Source of the DNA: Shewanella sp. UCD-KL21
Lineage (GTDB): Bacteria; Pseudomonadota; Gammaproteobacteria; Enterobacterales; Shewanellaceae
NCBI RefSeq assembly: GCF_001957135.1
Contig: NZ_MPHK01000008.1
Coordinates: 1 to 64,000, forward strand
Direction: 5' to 3'
Length of the DNA stretch: 64,000 nt
Below, piece after piece: positions 35,227 through 44,300 of the stretch (its first letter is position 1; every line of letters begins with the position of its first letter). The position numbers and the translations under genes were made by a program. The notes under the pieces were generated by a model. It had not been told where the DNA came from and searched no databases. It worked only from the letters and a program-made list of their open reading frames with translations.

Positions 35227-35565
35227 ATGTCAGATTTATCCGAACTAAAATGTGAGGCTTGCCAAATAGATGCCCCAAAAGTAACCGAGCAAGAGCTAGT
35301 TGAATTTAGTCAAATGGTACCCCAGTGGACCGTTGAAAACCGTGATGGTATTAATCAATTAGAGCGAGTTTTTAAGTTTAAAAACTTCAAACTGGCGATG
35401 GAATTTACTAATAAACTCGCTGACGTTGCTGAAGCTGATTTTCACCATCCAGGCATTTTAACTGAATGGGGCAAAGTGACAGTGACTTGGTGGTCACATT
35501 CCATTAAAGGTCTTCACAAGAATGATTTCATTATGGCGGCGAAAACCAACCAGTTAATTAACTAA
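35227..35565 (+). CDS. phhB: pterin-4a-carbinolamine dehydratase PhhB
   Basis: A 112-residue dehydratase that recycles the pterin 4a-carbinolamine made by PhhA. The active-site histidines are present: His73-His74 in ADFHHPGI and His91 in [10 protein letters not shown]. The ribosome binding site CAGGAG precedes the ATG. Forms an operon with phhA. Confidence 0.95.
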   Translation: MSDLSELKCEACQIDAPKVTEQELVEFSQMVPQWTVENRDGINQLERVFKFKNFKLAMEFTNKLADVAEADFHHPGILTEWGKVTVTWWSHSIKGLHKNDFIMAAKTNQLIN

Positions 35566-35584
35566 AATCTTAGTTAATCATATC

Positions 35585-35610
35585 AGCAGGTTACGTTAAC
35601 GTAACCTGCT
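35585..35610 (+). terminator. 26-bp perfect palindrome after phhB
   Basis: Arms AGCAGGTTACGTT and AACGTAACCTGCT meet without a spacer, so an RNA hairpin would lose the central few pairs to the loop. Only TTTAG follows, so it may be a weak terminator or a processing or operator site 20 bp past phhB. Confidence 0.6.
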
Positions 35611-35768
35611 TTAGTACGTCCTCTGTTACAATTATGCTGTAAACAACACTTGCCACGCGCTCGATAACCTTTTAACGTATCGCTCACAAATTAAGAAGGG
35701 CACCCTGACATGGTCAGAATCGAGTCCTCGGATATTCCAGAAAACAATATAATAGGGAATAGTTGTTT

Positions 35769-37307
35769 ATGCGTTTGGAAGTCAGTTGTTTAGATCGTAT
35801 CGGCCTTGCGAAAGATATTCTAGAAGTGTTAGAAAACTATGGCATTAATTTAATTGCAATTGATGCCAGCAATAGAGGCTTTTTGTACCTACAGTTTGCC
35901 GAAATTGGCTTTGAAACCTTAAGTGAATTAATGCCTTTAATTCGCAAAGTAGAAAGCGTCCATGATGTTCGTACCGTATCGTTTATGCCCTCTGAGCAAG
36001 AACATTACGCGCTCAAAACCTTATTACAAACCCTGCCAGACTCCGTTTTTTCAATTAATGCTAAAGGGCGCATTCGTATTGTTAATGAATCCGCGTTATT
36101 AACCCTTAATATGCAAGAGCATGAAGTCATTGATGAATCGCTTAATCATTGGGTGCAAGGATTTAACTTTTCTCGCTGGCTAACTGAAGCCCCAGTATTA
36201 GCGCAAGCCACTCGGGTGCAAATTGGCAGTAATGAATATTTAGCCGAAATGCTGCCTATCTATTTACCTGATGAAAACAATGCCAGTATTTTAGCGGGCG
36301 CAGTGGTATCACTTAAATCACCAGCCCGTGTCGGTAAGCAATTTAATGCGCTGCAAAATCAAACCACAGGCTTTGATAATGTGTTGGCCGTTAGCGATAA
36401 AATGAAAGATGTGCTTAAACAAGCTAAGCGCATGGCGCAACTTGACGCACCGTTATTAATTACCGGCGAGACAGGCACTGGTAAAGAATTAATGGCCAAA
36501 GCCAGCCATGATGCCAGTATGCGCCGAGAGCACGCCTTTATTGCCATTAACTGCGCTGCATTACCCGATAGCGTGGCAGAAGAAGAATTGTTTGGCTTTG
36601 TGTCAAATGGCCAAGTGGTAAAACGTGGCTTATTTGAAGAGGCCAAAGGCGGCACGGTTTTCTTAGATGAAATTGCCGAAATGTCAAAAGCGGCCCAAGT
36701 AAAACTATTGCGTTTACTGCAAGATGGCACTTTTAGACGCATTGGCGGCGATGAAGAAGTGCGCGCCGATGTACGTATCATTTGTTCTACCCAAAAGAAC
36801 TTAGCTGAGCTGTGCCAATCAGGTGAATTTAGAGAAGACCTTTATTACCGCATTCATGTACTCAGTTATCACATGCCGTCGCTACGAGAGCGTAAAGTGG
36901 ATGTTATTCCGCTTACTGAAATGTTTTTAGAGCATTATAGTCAGCAGTTATCGAGTCCATTACGACGTATTTCAGCATCATGTCGGGACTACTTGTTCAC
37001 CTATGCGTGGCCAGGTAATGTGCGTCAGCTTAAAAACGCTATTTTTAGAGCGGTATCGATGTGGGATGGCTCAGCAGAACTGACCGTTGAGCAACTTAAG
37101 TTACCTTCTTATGCTGAAGGCTTTGGTTACTTTGATGAAGAGTTTGAAGGCAGCTTAGATCAAGCAATGAAAGAATATGAGGCGAGCTTATTAAGGCGTT
37201 TATATCCAGCTTATCCAAGTACCCGTCAATTAGCTAAAAAGCTGGGGGTTTCTCACACAGCTATTGCTAACAAGCTTCGCGACTACAAGATATCTAAAAA
37301 ACGCTAA
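35769..37307 (+). CDS. tyrR: TyrR, transcriptional regulator of aromatic amino acid genes
   Basis: A 512-residue regulator from ATG 35769. Domains in order: ACT (about 1-72, RLEVSCLDRIGLAKDILEVL), PAS (about 80-180), AAA+ sigma-54-type domain (about 195-425; Walker A GETGTGKE, Walker B GGTVFLDEIAEM), and a C-terminal Fis-type helix-turn-helix (TRQLAKKLGVSHTAIANKLRDY). The GAFTGA loop needed to contact sigma-54 is absent, replaced by FVSNGQVVKRG, as in E. coli TyrR, which works with sigma-70. Placed between phhAB and the FAH-family/maiA genes, so control of phenylalanine/tyrosine catabolism is the likely job. An in-frame TTG at 35763 is less likely than the ATG. Confidence 0.94.
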   Translation: MRLEVSCLDRIGLAKDILEVLENYGINLIAIDASNRGFLYLQFAEIGFETLSELMPLIRKVESVHDVRTVSFMPSEQEHYALKTLLQTLPDSVFSINAKGRIRIVNESALLTLNMQEHEVIDESLNHWVQGFNFSRWLTEAPVLAQATRVQIGSNEYLAEMLPIYLPDENNASILAGAVVSLKSPARVGKQFNALQNQTTGFDNVLAVSDKMKDVLKQAKRMAQLDAPLLITGETGTGKELMAKASHDASMRREHAFIAINCAALPDSVAEEELFGFVSNGQVVKRGLFEEAKGGTVFLDEIAEMSKAAQVKLLRLLQDGTFRRIGGDEEVRADVRIICSTQKNLAELCQSGEFREDLYYRIHVLSYHMPSLRERKVDVIPLTEMFLEHYSQQLSSPLRRISASCRDYLFTYAWPGNVRQLKNAIFRAVSMWDGSAELTVEQLKLPSYAEGFGYFDEEFEGSLDQAMKEYEASLLRRLYPAYPSTRQLAKKLGVSHTAIANKLRDYKISKKR

Positions 37308-37465
37308 TTAATCGTAACTGTTATTTTTAGTGTAACGATTTCATGCCATCAAAATGTCAGTAAACCACTGGCATTTTGAGGTTTACCAGCCTGAGATCCG
37401 CATTATGACACTGGGATCTCATTCTGTATTGAAAGCTTTACAATTTAACCCTCAGGCTAACAAAA

Positions 37466-37481
37466 TGTGATTTATCTCACG
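37466..37481. promoter_or_regulatory. CRP-like site upstream of the FAH-family gene
   Basis: TGTGATTTATCTCACG matches TGTGA-N6-TCACA with one mismatch. The context TAACAAAATGTGAT...CAC-x-CTAT is shared with the phhA site. The intergenic 37308-37669 also has two mRNA hairpins just after tyrR (37349-37379 and GAGATCC/GGATCTC near 37392-37417). Confidence 0.65.
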
Positions 37482-37669
37482 CTATATTAATTCGGTTAAG
37501 CTTAGGGTATTTGTATCGTTAACAACGCTATTTTAGTTGTTATTGCTCAACATAGACGCCTTACCGTTGGCATATTTGATTTTATCGAATGGCCAAAGCT
37601 GTTAGCACGTCTTGTAATCAAATTTTCTTGAGTAGTAGCAACATTATTTGTACCCATCTAGGAGTCAAA

Positions 37670-38656
37670 ATGAAACTTGCAAGTTATAACAACGGTCGCC
37701 GTGATGGCCAACTGATGTTGGTTAGTAAAGATTTAACTAAAGCCGTTGCCGTACCTGCAATTGCGCATACTATGCAGCAATTATTAGATGCTTGGGATTT
37801 ATTAAACCCGCAATTACAAGAATTATATGAAGCATTAAATGCCGGTATGATGGACAACGCCGTTGATTTTGATGAAGCTAAATGTTTATCGCCATTGCCT
37901 CGTGCATATCAATGGGCTGATGGCAGTGCATACGTCAACCACGTTGAATTGGTTCGTAAAGCGCGCGGCGCAGAAATGCCGGCAACGTTTTGGACTGATC
38001 CATTAGTATATCAAGGTGGCTCAGATTGCTTTATTGCGCCCAAAGCCGATATCGAAATGGCCAGTGAAGAATACGGTATTGATTTTGAGTCAGAAATCGC
38101 TGTGGTTACTGACGACGTTAAAATGGGCGTAGATGCAGATAACGCTGCCCAGCACATCAAATTATTGATGCTAGTCAATGACGTATCGTTACGTAATCTT
38201 ATTCCTGGTGAGTTAGCGAAAGGGTTTGGTTTTTTCCAATCAAAGCCTTCAAGTGCGTTTTCGCCAGTGGCGATTACCCCTGATGAATTGGGCGACAGAT
38301 GGCAAGATAGCAAAGTGCACTTACCCTTAGTGACTCATTTAAATGGTGATTTATTTGGACGTCCTAATGCAGGCGTAGATATGACCTTTAACTTTAGTCA
38401 ATTGGTCGCTCATGTGGCTAAGACCCGCCCATTGGCGGCTGGCGCTGTGATTGGCTCTGGCACTATTTCAAATTATGATCGCAGTGCAGGTTCTAGCTGT
38501 TTAGCTGAAAAACGCATGCTAGAAATCATTGCAGATGGTAAAGCTTCAACGCCATTTATGCGTTTTGGCGATACAGTAAGAATTGAAATGTTTGATGATC
38601 AAGATAACTCAATCTTTGGTTCTATCGATCAAAAAGTGGTTGAATACAAAGCTTAA
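37670..38656 (+). CDS. fumarylacetoacetate hydrolase family protein
   Basis: A 328-residue FAH-family hydrolase from ATG 37670, where TAGGAG at 37659-37664 fixes the start; an upstream in-frame start at 37589 lacks a ribosome binding site. The metal-binding acidic pattern is seen in YGIDFESEIAVVTDDV, with the later SAFSPVAITPDELG and GSGTISNYDRSAGSSCLAEKR characteristic of this branch. With maiA next door it should catalyse the last step of tyrosine degradation, splitting fumarylacetoacetate to fumarate and acetoacetate. hppD and hmgA are not in the window. Confidence 0.88.
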   Translation: MKLASYNNGRRDGQLMLVSKDLTKAVAVPAIAHTMQQLLDAWDLLNPQLQELYEALNAGMMDNAVDFDEAKCLSPLPRAYQWADGSAYVNHVELVRKARGAEMPATFWTDPLVYQGGSDCFIAPKADIEMASEEYGIDFESEIAVVTDDVKMGVDADNAAQHIKLLMLVNDVSLRNLIPGELAKGFGFFQSKPSSAFSPVAITPDELGDRWQDSKVHLPLVTHLNGDLFGRPNAGVDMTFNFSQLVAHVAKTRPLAAGAVIGSGTISNYDRSAGSSCLAEKRMLEIIADGKASTPFMRFGDTVRIEMFDDQDNSIFGSIDQKVVEYKA

Positions 38657-38674
38657 ATAAGTGTTTGCTGTGAT

Positions 38675-38708
38675 AAAAAGCAATAGCGTCTAACGTTATT
38701 GCTTTTTT
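38675..38708 (+). terminator. intrinsic terminator between the FAH-family gene and maiA
   Basis: Arms AAAAAGCAATA and TATTGCTTTTT with inner CG/CG pairing and a run of seven T. It would make maiA expression depend on read-through or its own promoter. Confidence 0.8.
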
Positions 38709-38751
38709 TATATCATCAATGCTAACTCAGTTAATTTGATAAGGATATACA

Positions 38752-39402
38752 ATGAAATTATATGGTTATTGGCGCTCCAGTGCGGCGTATCGGGTGCGTA
38801 TCGCGCTTAATCTTAAGCAACTGGATGCAGAGCAAATTTCAGTGCATTTAGTCAAAAATGGCGGCGAGCAGCATAGTGATATGTTTGCCCAATTGAACCC
38901 ACAGCATTTGGTTCCGGCATTGGTTGATGAAGATGACCATGGAGCGTTTAATTTAACCCAGTCATTGGCAATTATTGAGTATTTAGAAGAGCAATATCCG
39001 CAATATAGTTTATTGCCACAAGGGGCTAAAAATAGAGCCATAGTCAGAGCCATGGCGCAATTGATCGCTTGTGAAGTCCACCCTTTAGACAACTTACGGG
39101 TATTACAATATCTGGTTAAAGACATGGCAGTATCTGAAGAAGATAAAATGAAATGGTATCATCATTGGATCCATTTAGGTTTTGCGGCGCTAGAAAAGCA
39201 ATTAGCTGTTCACTCAGGTAAATTTAGTTTTGGCGACAGCCCAAGCTTGGCAGATATTTGTCTTATCCCTCAGATTTACAATGCCTATCGTTTCAACGTA
39301 GATTTATCTGCATACCCTAATATTGTGCGAATTTGGCACACATGTCAGGCTCACCCAGCCTTTGCTGCAGCTGCGCCTGAGCAGCAAGATGATGCCAGTT
39401 AA
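38752..39402 (+). CDS. maiA: maleylacetoacetate isomerase MaiA (zeta-class GST)
   Basis: A 216-residue glutathione transferase fold. MKLYGYWRSSAAYRVRIALNLK carries the zeta-class SSxxxRVRIAL active-site motif; NLTQSLAIIEYLEEQYP binds glutathione; the C-terminal helical domain ends DICLIPQIYNAYRFNVDL. It isomerises maleylacetoacetate to fumarylacetoacetate, feeding the enzyme encoded just upstream. The ribosome binding site AAGGAT precedes the ATG. Confidence 0.94.
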   Translation: MKLYGYWRSSAAYRVRIALNLKQLDAEQISVHLVKNGGEQHSDMFAQLNPQHLVPALVDEDDHGAFNLTQSLAIIEYLEEQYPQYSLLPQGAKNRAIVRAMAQLIACEVHPLDNLRVLQYLVKDMAVSEEDKMKWYHHWIHLGFAALEKQLAVHSGKFSFGDSPSLADICLIPQIYNAYRFNVDLSAYPNIVRIWHTCQAHPAFAAAAPEQQDDAS

Positions 39403-39434
39403 ACCAGCATTTTTTAGATAAGCTCGAGTAAAAT

Positions 39435-39986
39435 ATGGACTATGAAGCTCAGTTAAAAAGTTGGATTGTAGCAGACAAGATGCGCATGACTGCCTTGCAG
39501 CAAGTTGCAGCGCTTTTTACTGAGCTCAATATTACAGATTGGTACATTGCTGCAGGGTTTGTGCGTAATTTAGTGTGGGATAAACAGCATCAAATAGCGC
39601 CAAGCCCGTTAACTGACATTGATGTGATTTATTATTGCAGCAAACAAACCAGTGCCTATCGTGATAAGTTAATCGAAAAGGCATTATTAGAGCAAATAAA
39701 GCTACCTTGGTCAGTGAAAAACCAAGCCAGAATGCATAAAAGGAATCATCACCCAGCCTATACATCAACCCTTGATGCGATGTCTTATTGGCCTGAGCAA
39801 CAAACGGCGGTAGCAGTGAAGCTAGATAATAATGGTGAACTAGTCCTACAAGTATTATTTGGCTATGAAAACTTATTTAGCCTAACAGTGAGCTATAACC
39901 CTAATGCCGATAAACAGGTGTTTATGGCGCGAGTTGCCAGTAAACCCTGGTTTACGTTATATCCCAAGCTATCCCTTGAGTGCTAA
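39435..39986 (+). CDS. nucleotidyltransferase family protein (DUF925-like)
   Basis: A 183-residue protein. IAAGFVRNLVWD and PLTDIDVIYYC resemble the nucleotidyltransferase fold in the NTase-like DUF925 family (GxxR and DxD-type metal residues Asp-Ile-Asp). The C-terminal FMARVASKPWFTLYPKL block is also typical of the family. Lies 32 bp after maiA and may be co-transcribed, but no link with tyrosine metabolism is known. The target is unknown. Confidence 0.75.
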   Translation: MDYEAQLKSWIVADKMRMTALQQVAALFTELNITDWYIAAGFVRNLVWDKQHQIAPSPLTDIDVIYYCSKQTSAYRDKLIEKALLEQIKLPWSVKNQARMHKRNHHPAYTSTLDAMSYWPEQQTAVAVKLDNNGELVLQVLFGYENLFSLTVSYNPNADKQVFMARVASKPWFTLYPKLSLEC

Positions 39987-40448
39987 TCGTTAATCTATAC
40001 CTTGTACGCGTCAATAAAAATGCTGAAACACCGAGTCTAGTAATACGGGGAAGACACTTCCCGTTTGTTGACTGTTCATGAGTTGCTGAAATATCAAAGT
40101 AAATTAAGTACATCTTGTTAGTAATGCTGTCGTTAATGTTGGCGCTAATGTTGCGAAAAAGGAGGGGCGCAGAGCTTTGATTACAACAAAGCAAAATAAT
40201 TGCAATTAAGATTGCTCCGTCCTTGTTAATCATCTGCGATGACTCAAGCCGTATTTACTGGTGGTTACTTTCAATTAAACTGATGATTACCAAGACTCAA
40301 ATCAAGCTGCAAAGTGAGTCTAACTTCTATTTTTACTTAATTTCTGCCTGTACATAGCTTAAGTGAACGTTAACTTTATAGATAAATGTCATCTAAATTT
40401 TATTAGTTTGTTATAGATCCCATTTCTTAAGAAGATTTATCAATTAAC

Positions 40449-40490
40449 TTTATAGCGGCATTGAGTTTCTAGCTTCAATGCCGCTATAAA
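40449..40490. promoter_or_regulatory. long perfect hairpin 5' of the chemoreceptor gene
   Basis: Perfect 16-bp arms TTTATAGCGGCATTGA and TCAATGCCGCTATAAA with a ten-base loop, ending 36 bp before the chemoreceptor ATG. No T-run follows, so it is not a standard terminator; it could be a leader-RNA structure. The remainder of 39987-40526 is AT-rich with no credible gene. Confidence 0.6.
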
Positions 40491-40526
40491 AACGAATCTT
40501 TATAAAAACAACAAATGGTGAAAACA

Positions 40527-40640
40527 ATGAATAATAATTCTACAGGTACTTTTGACCGTCTAAAATCAATTCGATTGCAGCTAAAACTTGCCATGTTTAT
40601 TATTGTAGTTTCGTTCAGTTTTATCGCTATAAAGGGGTGA
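40527..40640 (+). pseudogene. N-terminal fragment of the chemoreceptor gene, cut off by a frameshift
   Basis: ATG 40527 opens 37 codons, [20 protein letters not shown] then the first membrane segment [17 protein letters not shown], and stops at TGA 40638-40640 inside AAAGGGGTGA. The rest of the receptor continues in the frame starting at GTG 40637. One extra G in the GGGG run (40634-40637) would join the two into a normal receptor. Either a real frameshift, a slippage-prone switch, or a sequencing error. Confidence 0.7.
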
Positions 40641-42202
40641 GTGGTGCGTTAGAATCTGAGACCTCAATTGCTGAGCTCTATCAAGGTAGTTTACAGCAGA
40701 GTATTGCCACTGGTGACCTACTTCATGAATTAGAAAAGGCTCGCAGTGGTTTGTTGTTGGGTTTTCAACACGATCCCACAAGTCCGTTTTCTGACTTACA
40801 TGATCACCACCTGAGTTTCCACGTAAAAGCGACGCAAAACAGTTTAAATCGAATCAATACTATTTTATCTGATGAATTAAATGACACGCATCTTGATAGT
40901 CATGAACAGATAACTATCAACCACCTTAGAGCCCTAATCGATAATGTAAATAAGCATGGTTTCACCCCATCGATTGATGCTCTAAATCGTGGTGACTATC
41001 TTAAATCAAATGAAATTTTACTAACCCATATTAATCCGGCGTTTACCGATATTAATGAAACCGCAGTCGAGTTTTTAACTTATGAATTAAATCACGCTCG
41101 ATCGTCTTATGATGTGGCGCAAGATAATTCTAACTCCTTGATTTGGATTGTATCGGTATTTTCTACACTCAGTGTAATCCTGATAAGTATCTGGTCGAGC
41201 GTGTTGATCAGAAGGGTTAGCCATTCATTGCTTCAACTAGAAACGACTTCTGTTGATATTGCCAAAGGCGATCTTACGAAGCGTATTCAACTCGAAGGTA
41301 ATGACGAATTTACACATATTTCCGAATATGTTAATGACATCGTTAGTAATTTTCAAAAAGCAGTATCTAGCACTCACGACTCTACAGCTCGACTGTCATC
41401 GTCTGCGGAAGAAAATGCGGTTATTACTCATCAAACTCAGCAAAACGTACTACAACAACAAGAACAAACACAATTAATTGCTACAGCTATTCATCAATTT
41501 ACTGTAACTGTCCGTGAAGTTGCACAAAATGCTTCACTTGCGGCTAATGTGTCTGACACAGCAAATACTTCAGCTCACGCAGCCCAGCGGATCGTAAATG
41601 AAAGCATTGATGTAATCGAGTCATTAGCGACTGATTTAACCAATGCTAGCGAAGCGATGACCGATCTTGCAAAATCTTCAGATGAAATAGGGTCCGTGAT
41701 AGACGTAATACAATCAATCTCAGAGCAAACAAACCTACTGGCCTTGAATGCAGCTATTGAAGCAGCAAGAGCAGGTGAGCAAGGCCGAGGCTTTGCGGTT
41801 GTTGCTGACGAAGTTAGAACGCTAGCTAAACGTACTCAAGATTCGACTAAAGAGATTCTGGAAATGATTCAGCGCGTTCAGGGCGGTGCGCAAGAATCAA
41901 TGAAAATGATGCAAAGTGGGGTTAATCAAGCCGGGTTAAGTGTTGATAAATCAACACAGGTTCGTGCTGCATTAAATGAAATAATGACCAGCATAGAAGA
42001 TATAAATAACCTTAATGCTCAAATCGCTACAGCTTCAGAAGAACAAAGTGCGGTAACGGAGGAAATTAATATTAATATTACAAATATTAGTGACATTTCA
42101 GATCAAACTGCAGAGGGCGCTAATCAAAGTAGTGTTGCAACATCTGATTTAGCAAAACTCGCGGTAACAATGGAAGCAGATATTTCATCTTTTAAGGTTT
42201 AG
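40637..42202 (+). CDS. methyl-accepting chemotaxis protein (lacks in-frame first membrane segment)
   Basis: 521 residues in this frame. Periplasmic four-helix-bundle sensor (about 1-165), second membrane segment ([24 protein letters not shown], about 168-191), HAMP domain (about 192-245), then the cytoplasmic signalling domain with the invariant tip [35 protein letters not shown]. The first membrane segment is encoded just upstream in another frame (40527-40640). As written, the sensor would not be anchored normally at its N-terminus unless translation shifts frame. Ligand unknown. Confidence 0.85.
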   Translation: MSGALESETSIAELYQGSLQQSIATGDLLHELEKARSGLLLGFQHDPTSPFSDLHDHHLSFHVKATQNSLNRINTILSDELNDTHLDSHEQITINHLRALIDNVNKHGFTPSIDALNRGDYLKSNEILLTHINPAFTDINETAVEFLTYELNHARSSYDVAQDNSNSLIWIVSVFSTLSVILISIWSSVLIRRVSHSLLQLETTSVDIAKGDLTKRIQLEGNDEFTHISEYVNDIVSNFQKAVSSTHDSTARLSSSAEENAVITHQTQQNVLQQQEQTQLIATAIHQFTVTVREVAQNASLAANVSDTANTSAHAAQRIVNESIDVIESLATDLTNASEAMTDLAKSSDEIGSVIDVIQSISEQTNLLALNAAIEAARAGEQGRGFAVVADEVRTLAKRTQDSTKEILEMIQRVQGGAQESMKMMQSGVNQAGLSVDKSTQVRAALNEIMTSIEDINNLNAQIATASEEQSAVTEEININITNISDISDQTAEGANQSSVATSDLAKLAVTMEADISSFKV

Positions 42203-42224
42203 ACATTACCGAAAGCATGATGCT

Positions 42225-42253
42225 ATAAAGCTCAGCCAATGGTTGAGCTTTAT
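42225..42253 (+). terminator. hairpin after the chemoreceptor gene
   Basis: Arms ATAAAGCTCA and TGAGCTTTAT around GCC...GGT, 22 bp past the stop codon. No long T-run. The following 42254-42461 region shows no gene. Confidence 0.6.
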
Positions 42254-42461
42254 TGGAAATTTATCAAGTTCTATTTAATTTATCCCGTTACTCTACAAAT
42301 GGTTAGCCGAGCGTATTTAATACTAGTTAGTGGTGATTAAGCTATGCAGCTTGTAGTAACAATTGCTGATTTGAAGCATTCAGAATTAATTGATTGTGGC
42401 TTGCGTGGTTTTATATGCAATAGATGCTAGATTAAATAAATTCAATAGGTTAACAGTGCCT

Positions 42462-42707
42462 TTATGTCAGCTTTAACACTTGTGAATGTTTTGCAGTGGC
42501 ATTTTCATGGAAAATATCATCAAGATAACCTGCAAGTTCTGTTTCTTTAAGCTCAGCTGGAATGATGACTTCATGGATGCGCGATCTAAGCCCGGAGCCT
42601 GAATCACGAAACAGTAACCATTGGGGCTGATCACTTTGTCCATCTTGGCGCTTAATTGACAAAGACTTACCAAAAACATCAAATTTTATAAATTTTTCCT
42701 TCATCAT
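42462..42707 (-). CDS. conserved small protein, unrecognised (possibly DUF7661-like)
   Basis: 81 residues, soluble, with no signal peptide or membrane segment: EKFIKFDVFGKSLSIKRQDGQ, then WLLFRDSGSGLRSRIHEVIIPAEL, then an acidic helix ELAGYLDDIFHENA. The pattern of a short beta-rich N-terminus, then 'I-P' and an acidic helix, recalls the small DUF7661 proteins of gammaproteobacteria, but I am not sure. It starts ATGATG at 42707, following AGAGGACAAA. It lies 39 bp downstream of the barrel-protein gene on the same strand and may be co-transcribed. Confidence 0.6.
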   Translation of the reverse strand: MMKEKFIKFDVFGKSLSIKRQDGQSDQPQWLLFRDSGSGLRSRIHEVIIPAELKETELAGYLDDIFHENATAKHSQVLKLT

Positions 42708-42746
42708 TTTGTCCTCTTAGCAGTGGTTTAGCTAATAGGCATAGAG

Positions 42747-43838
42747 TTAAATATTTTGAAATAAAAACTCTATGGTAAAGGTTAGCACCACTTGATTGAT
42801 GCGCGCTTCATCATTCTCTTTAGTCCAAGTGTATTCTGGCGTGATGGCAAAAAACAACCAATCTCGAATAAAGTTTTGTCGGTAAGTTAAGCCAATTTTT
42901 GCACTATCAATATATTTATAGGGCTGGTCGACGCCGTGTATGTGGGCTTGATAACTAATGGCTTGTTTATCGCTGATATATTGATATAACTGCAGACCTG
43001 AGCCTAGTTCCCAACCGTTATCGTTAGTCTCATATTGGAATGCAGCACTCCAGCGCAATAAAAAATCATCGTTAAAAGAGTGTTCAATATCGAATTCAGT
43101 GGACTCACCAGTGAGATTTTTCTCTTGATACAGTTTTTGGGTGATACGGCTGATGGTATTTTCTGAAATAGGATAGGTATAGCGATAACGAGCTTCGATT
43201 TTAGGCTTAAAACTGAGCTTTATATTAAAACTACTTCTATTTCGAGCTAGCCAGTCATAGCGTAAGCTAAATTCCCTGTCGTTGTTATCGTCAGGGCTGC
43301 GTATAAATGAAAATGGATCATCTTCTCCAGTTGAATCAAAAATGAGTTTTAGTTTTTTAGTGATCCCAGGTAAGTTTACTCGTGCATTGACGTTGGCATG
43401 GTATTTAAAACCTTCTTTTTCATAATAAGAAAAATCATTATACCAACGGACAACTGTGCCTGCTCTGGCATCATCTTCAATCCGATCATCGACAAAAAAG
43501 CTGTCAAACCAAATGGCAGGTTGGCAAAATTTGCTGTTGAGATAGTCAAAAGCCTTATCAATTTTTTCATCAGTTTGCGAACGGCTATAACAAGCTGATG
43601 GCTCGACTTCATCATCTGGCAGGGGTTCATTTAAAGGCGCTTTATTGTCGCTTATGGGCTGAATCTCAGATTTGGGTGTAACAGATTTGGGGTTAACAAT
43701 ACCATTGTGCTCTGATGCCGTTAAATCAGCTGCGATAAATAGCATGAAGCTAAAGAATGATGTTATCCATATTGGTGTCATTGAAAAATAATTACAGCCT
43801 ATAAACAAAGGTAAAGGTATTTCACTCAAGGGTAACAC
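42747..43838 (-). CDS. predicted outer-membrane beta-barrel protein, unrecognised
   Basis: Up to 363 residues. After a hydrophobic export signal (ITSFFSFMLFIAADLTASEH) comes a Pro/Glu-rich linker, then a region rich in alternating aromatic and polar strands (YNDFSYYEKEGFKYHANVNARVNL, FSLRYDWLARNRSSFNIKLSF, WLFFAITPEYTWTKENDEAR) ending VVLTFTIEFLFQNI, typical of outer-membrane barrels. The start is uncertain: GTG 43838, TTG 43829 (AAAGG eight bases before) or ATG 43781. No family recognised. A five-unit tandem repeat lies 63 bp upstream, near the promoter region. Confidence 0.6.
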   Translation of the reverse strand: MLPLSEIPLPLFIGCNYFSMTPIWITSFFSFMLFIAADLTASEHNGIVNPKSVTPKSEIQPISDNKAPLNEPLPDDEVEPSACYSRSQTDEKIDKAFDYLNSKFCQPAIWFDSFFVDDRIEDDARAGTVVRWYNDFSYYEKEGFKYHANVNARVNLPGITKKLKLIFDSTGEDDPFSFIRSPDDNNDREFSLRYDWLARNRSSFNIKLSFKPKIEARYRYTYPISENTISRITQKLYQEKNLTGESTEFDIEHSFNDDFLLRWSAAFQYETNDNGWELGSGLQLYQYISDKQAISYQAHIHGVDQPYKYIDSAKIGLTYRQNFIRDWLFFAITPEYTWTKENDEARINQVVLTFTIEFLFQNI

Positions 43839-43900
43839 CTTTGTAAGGACAAATAAGGGGGGTTATCTTTTAATCATTGGCAGCGGCGTTTATTTTATGA

Positions 43901-43970
43901 GGCTTTTTATAGACAGGCTTTTTATAGACAGGCTTTCATAGGCAGGCTGTTATAGACAGGCTTTTTATAG
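43901..43970. repeat. tandem 14-15 bp repeat (about 4.8 units) upstream of the barrel-protein gene
   Basis: Units GGCTTTTTATAGACA (43901-43915), the same (43916-43930), GGCTTTCATAGGCA (43931-43944), GGCTGTTATAGACA (43945-43958), and GGCTTTTTATAG (43959-43970). The repeat lies in the 43839-44300 intergenic region between divergent genes for two envelope proteins. Confidence 0.9.
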
Positions 43971-44144
43971 GATTGCTTATCAAGTAACACCGCCATTGAA
44001 TGTTATAAAAAGGTAAAAAAATCATTACTTAGTGAATATCAGGCTGATGCTTTACTCATGAAAGTGTCTGGTTAAAAAATCAACGTTTTCATTAGTTAAA
44101 CTGGCATTTTAAAAGCTCCTTAGTCGACAAAGTCCAAGCTAAAC

Positions 44145-44158
44145 GTGATCTAAGTCAA
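44145..44158. promoter_or_regulatory. weaker FNR/CRP-like box upstream of ompW
   Basis: GTGATCTAAGTCAA is two bases off the TTGAT-N4-ATCAA consensus and lies 50 bp upstream of the perfect box. Confidence 0.45.
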
Positions 44159-44194
44159 TAAAGCGTTATACCTAGTTTGATATAAATAGCTTTG

Positions 44195-44208
44195 TTGATC
44201 TGGATCAA
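44195..44208. promoter_or_regulatory. perfect FNR (EtrA/Anr-type) box upstream of ompW
   Basis: TTGATCTGGATCAA is an exact TTGAT-N4-ATCAA palindrome, 93 bp upstream of the ompW start. E. coli ompW is also under FNR control, so oxygen-dependent expression is likely. Confidence 0.8.
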
Positions 44209-44300
44209 GATTGTTAAGGGTTTTATCTGGCAGTGTGGCGGCAATTGTTAAAAGTGTTTATCGAAAGCGCTAATTATGTTGTACACATGGAGTTGTCATA

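Noticed and set aside
36590-36640. TyrR as a sigma-54 activator
   Set aside because: The AAA+ domain lacks the GAFTGA loop, so sigma-54 activation is unlikely.
39952-40233. 93-codon minus-strand frame after the nucleotidyltransferase gene
   Set aside because: It overlaps the end of that gene, has no ribosome binding site and no recognisable pattern.
43901-43970. CRISPR-like array
   Set aside because: Units are contiguous 14-15 bp repeats with no spacers.
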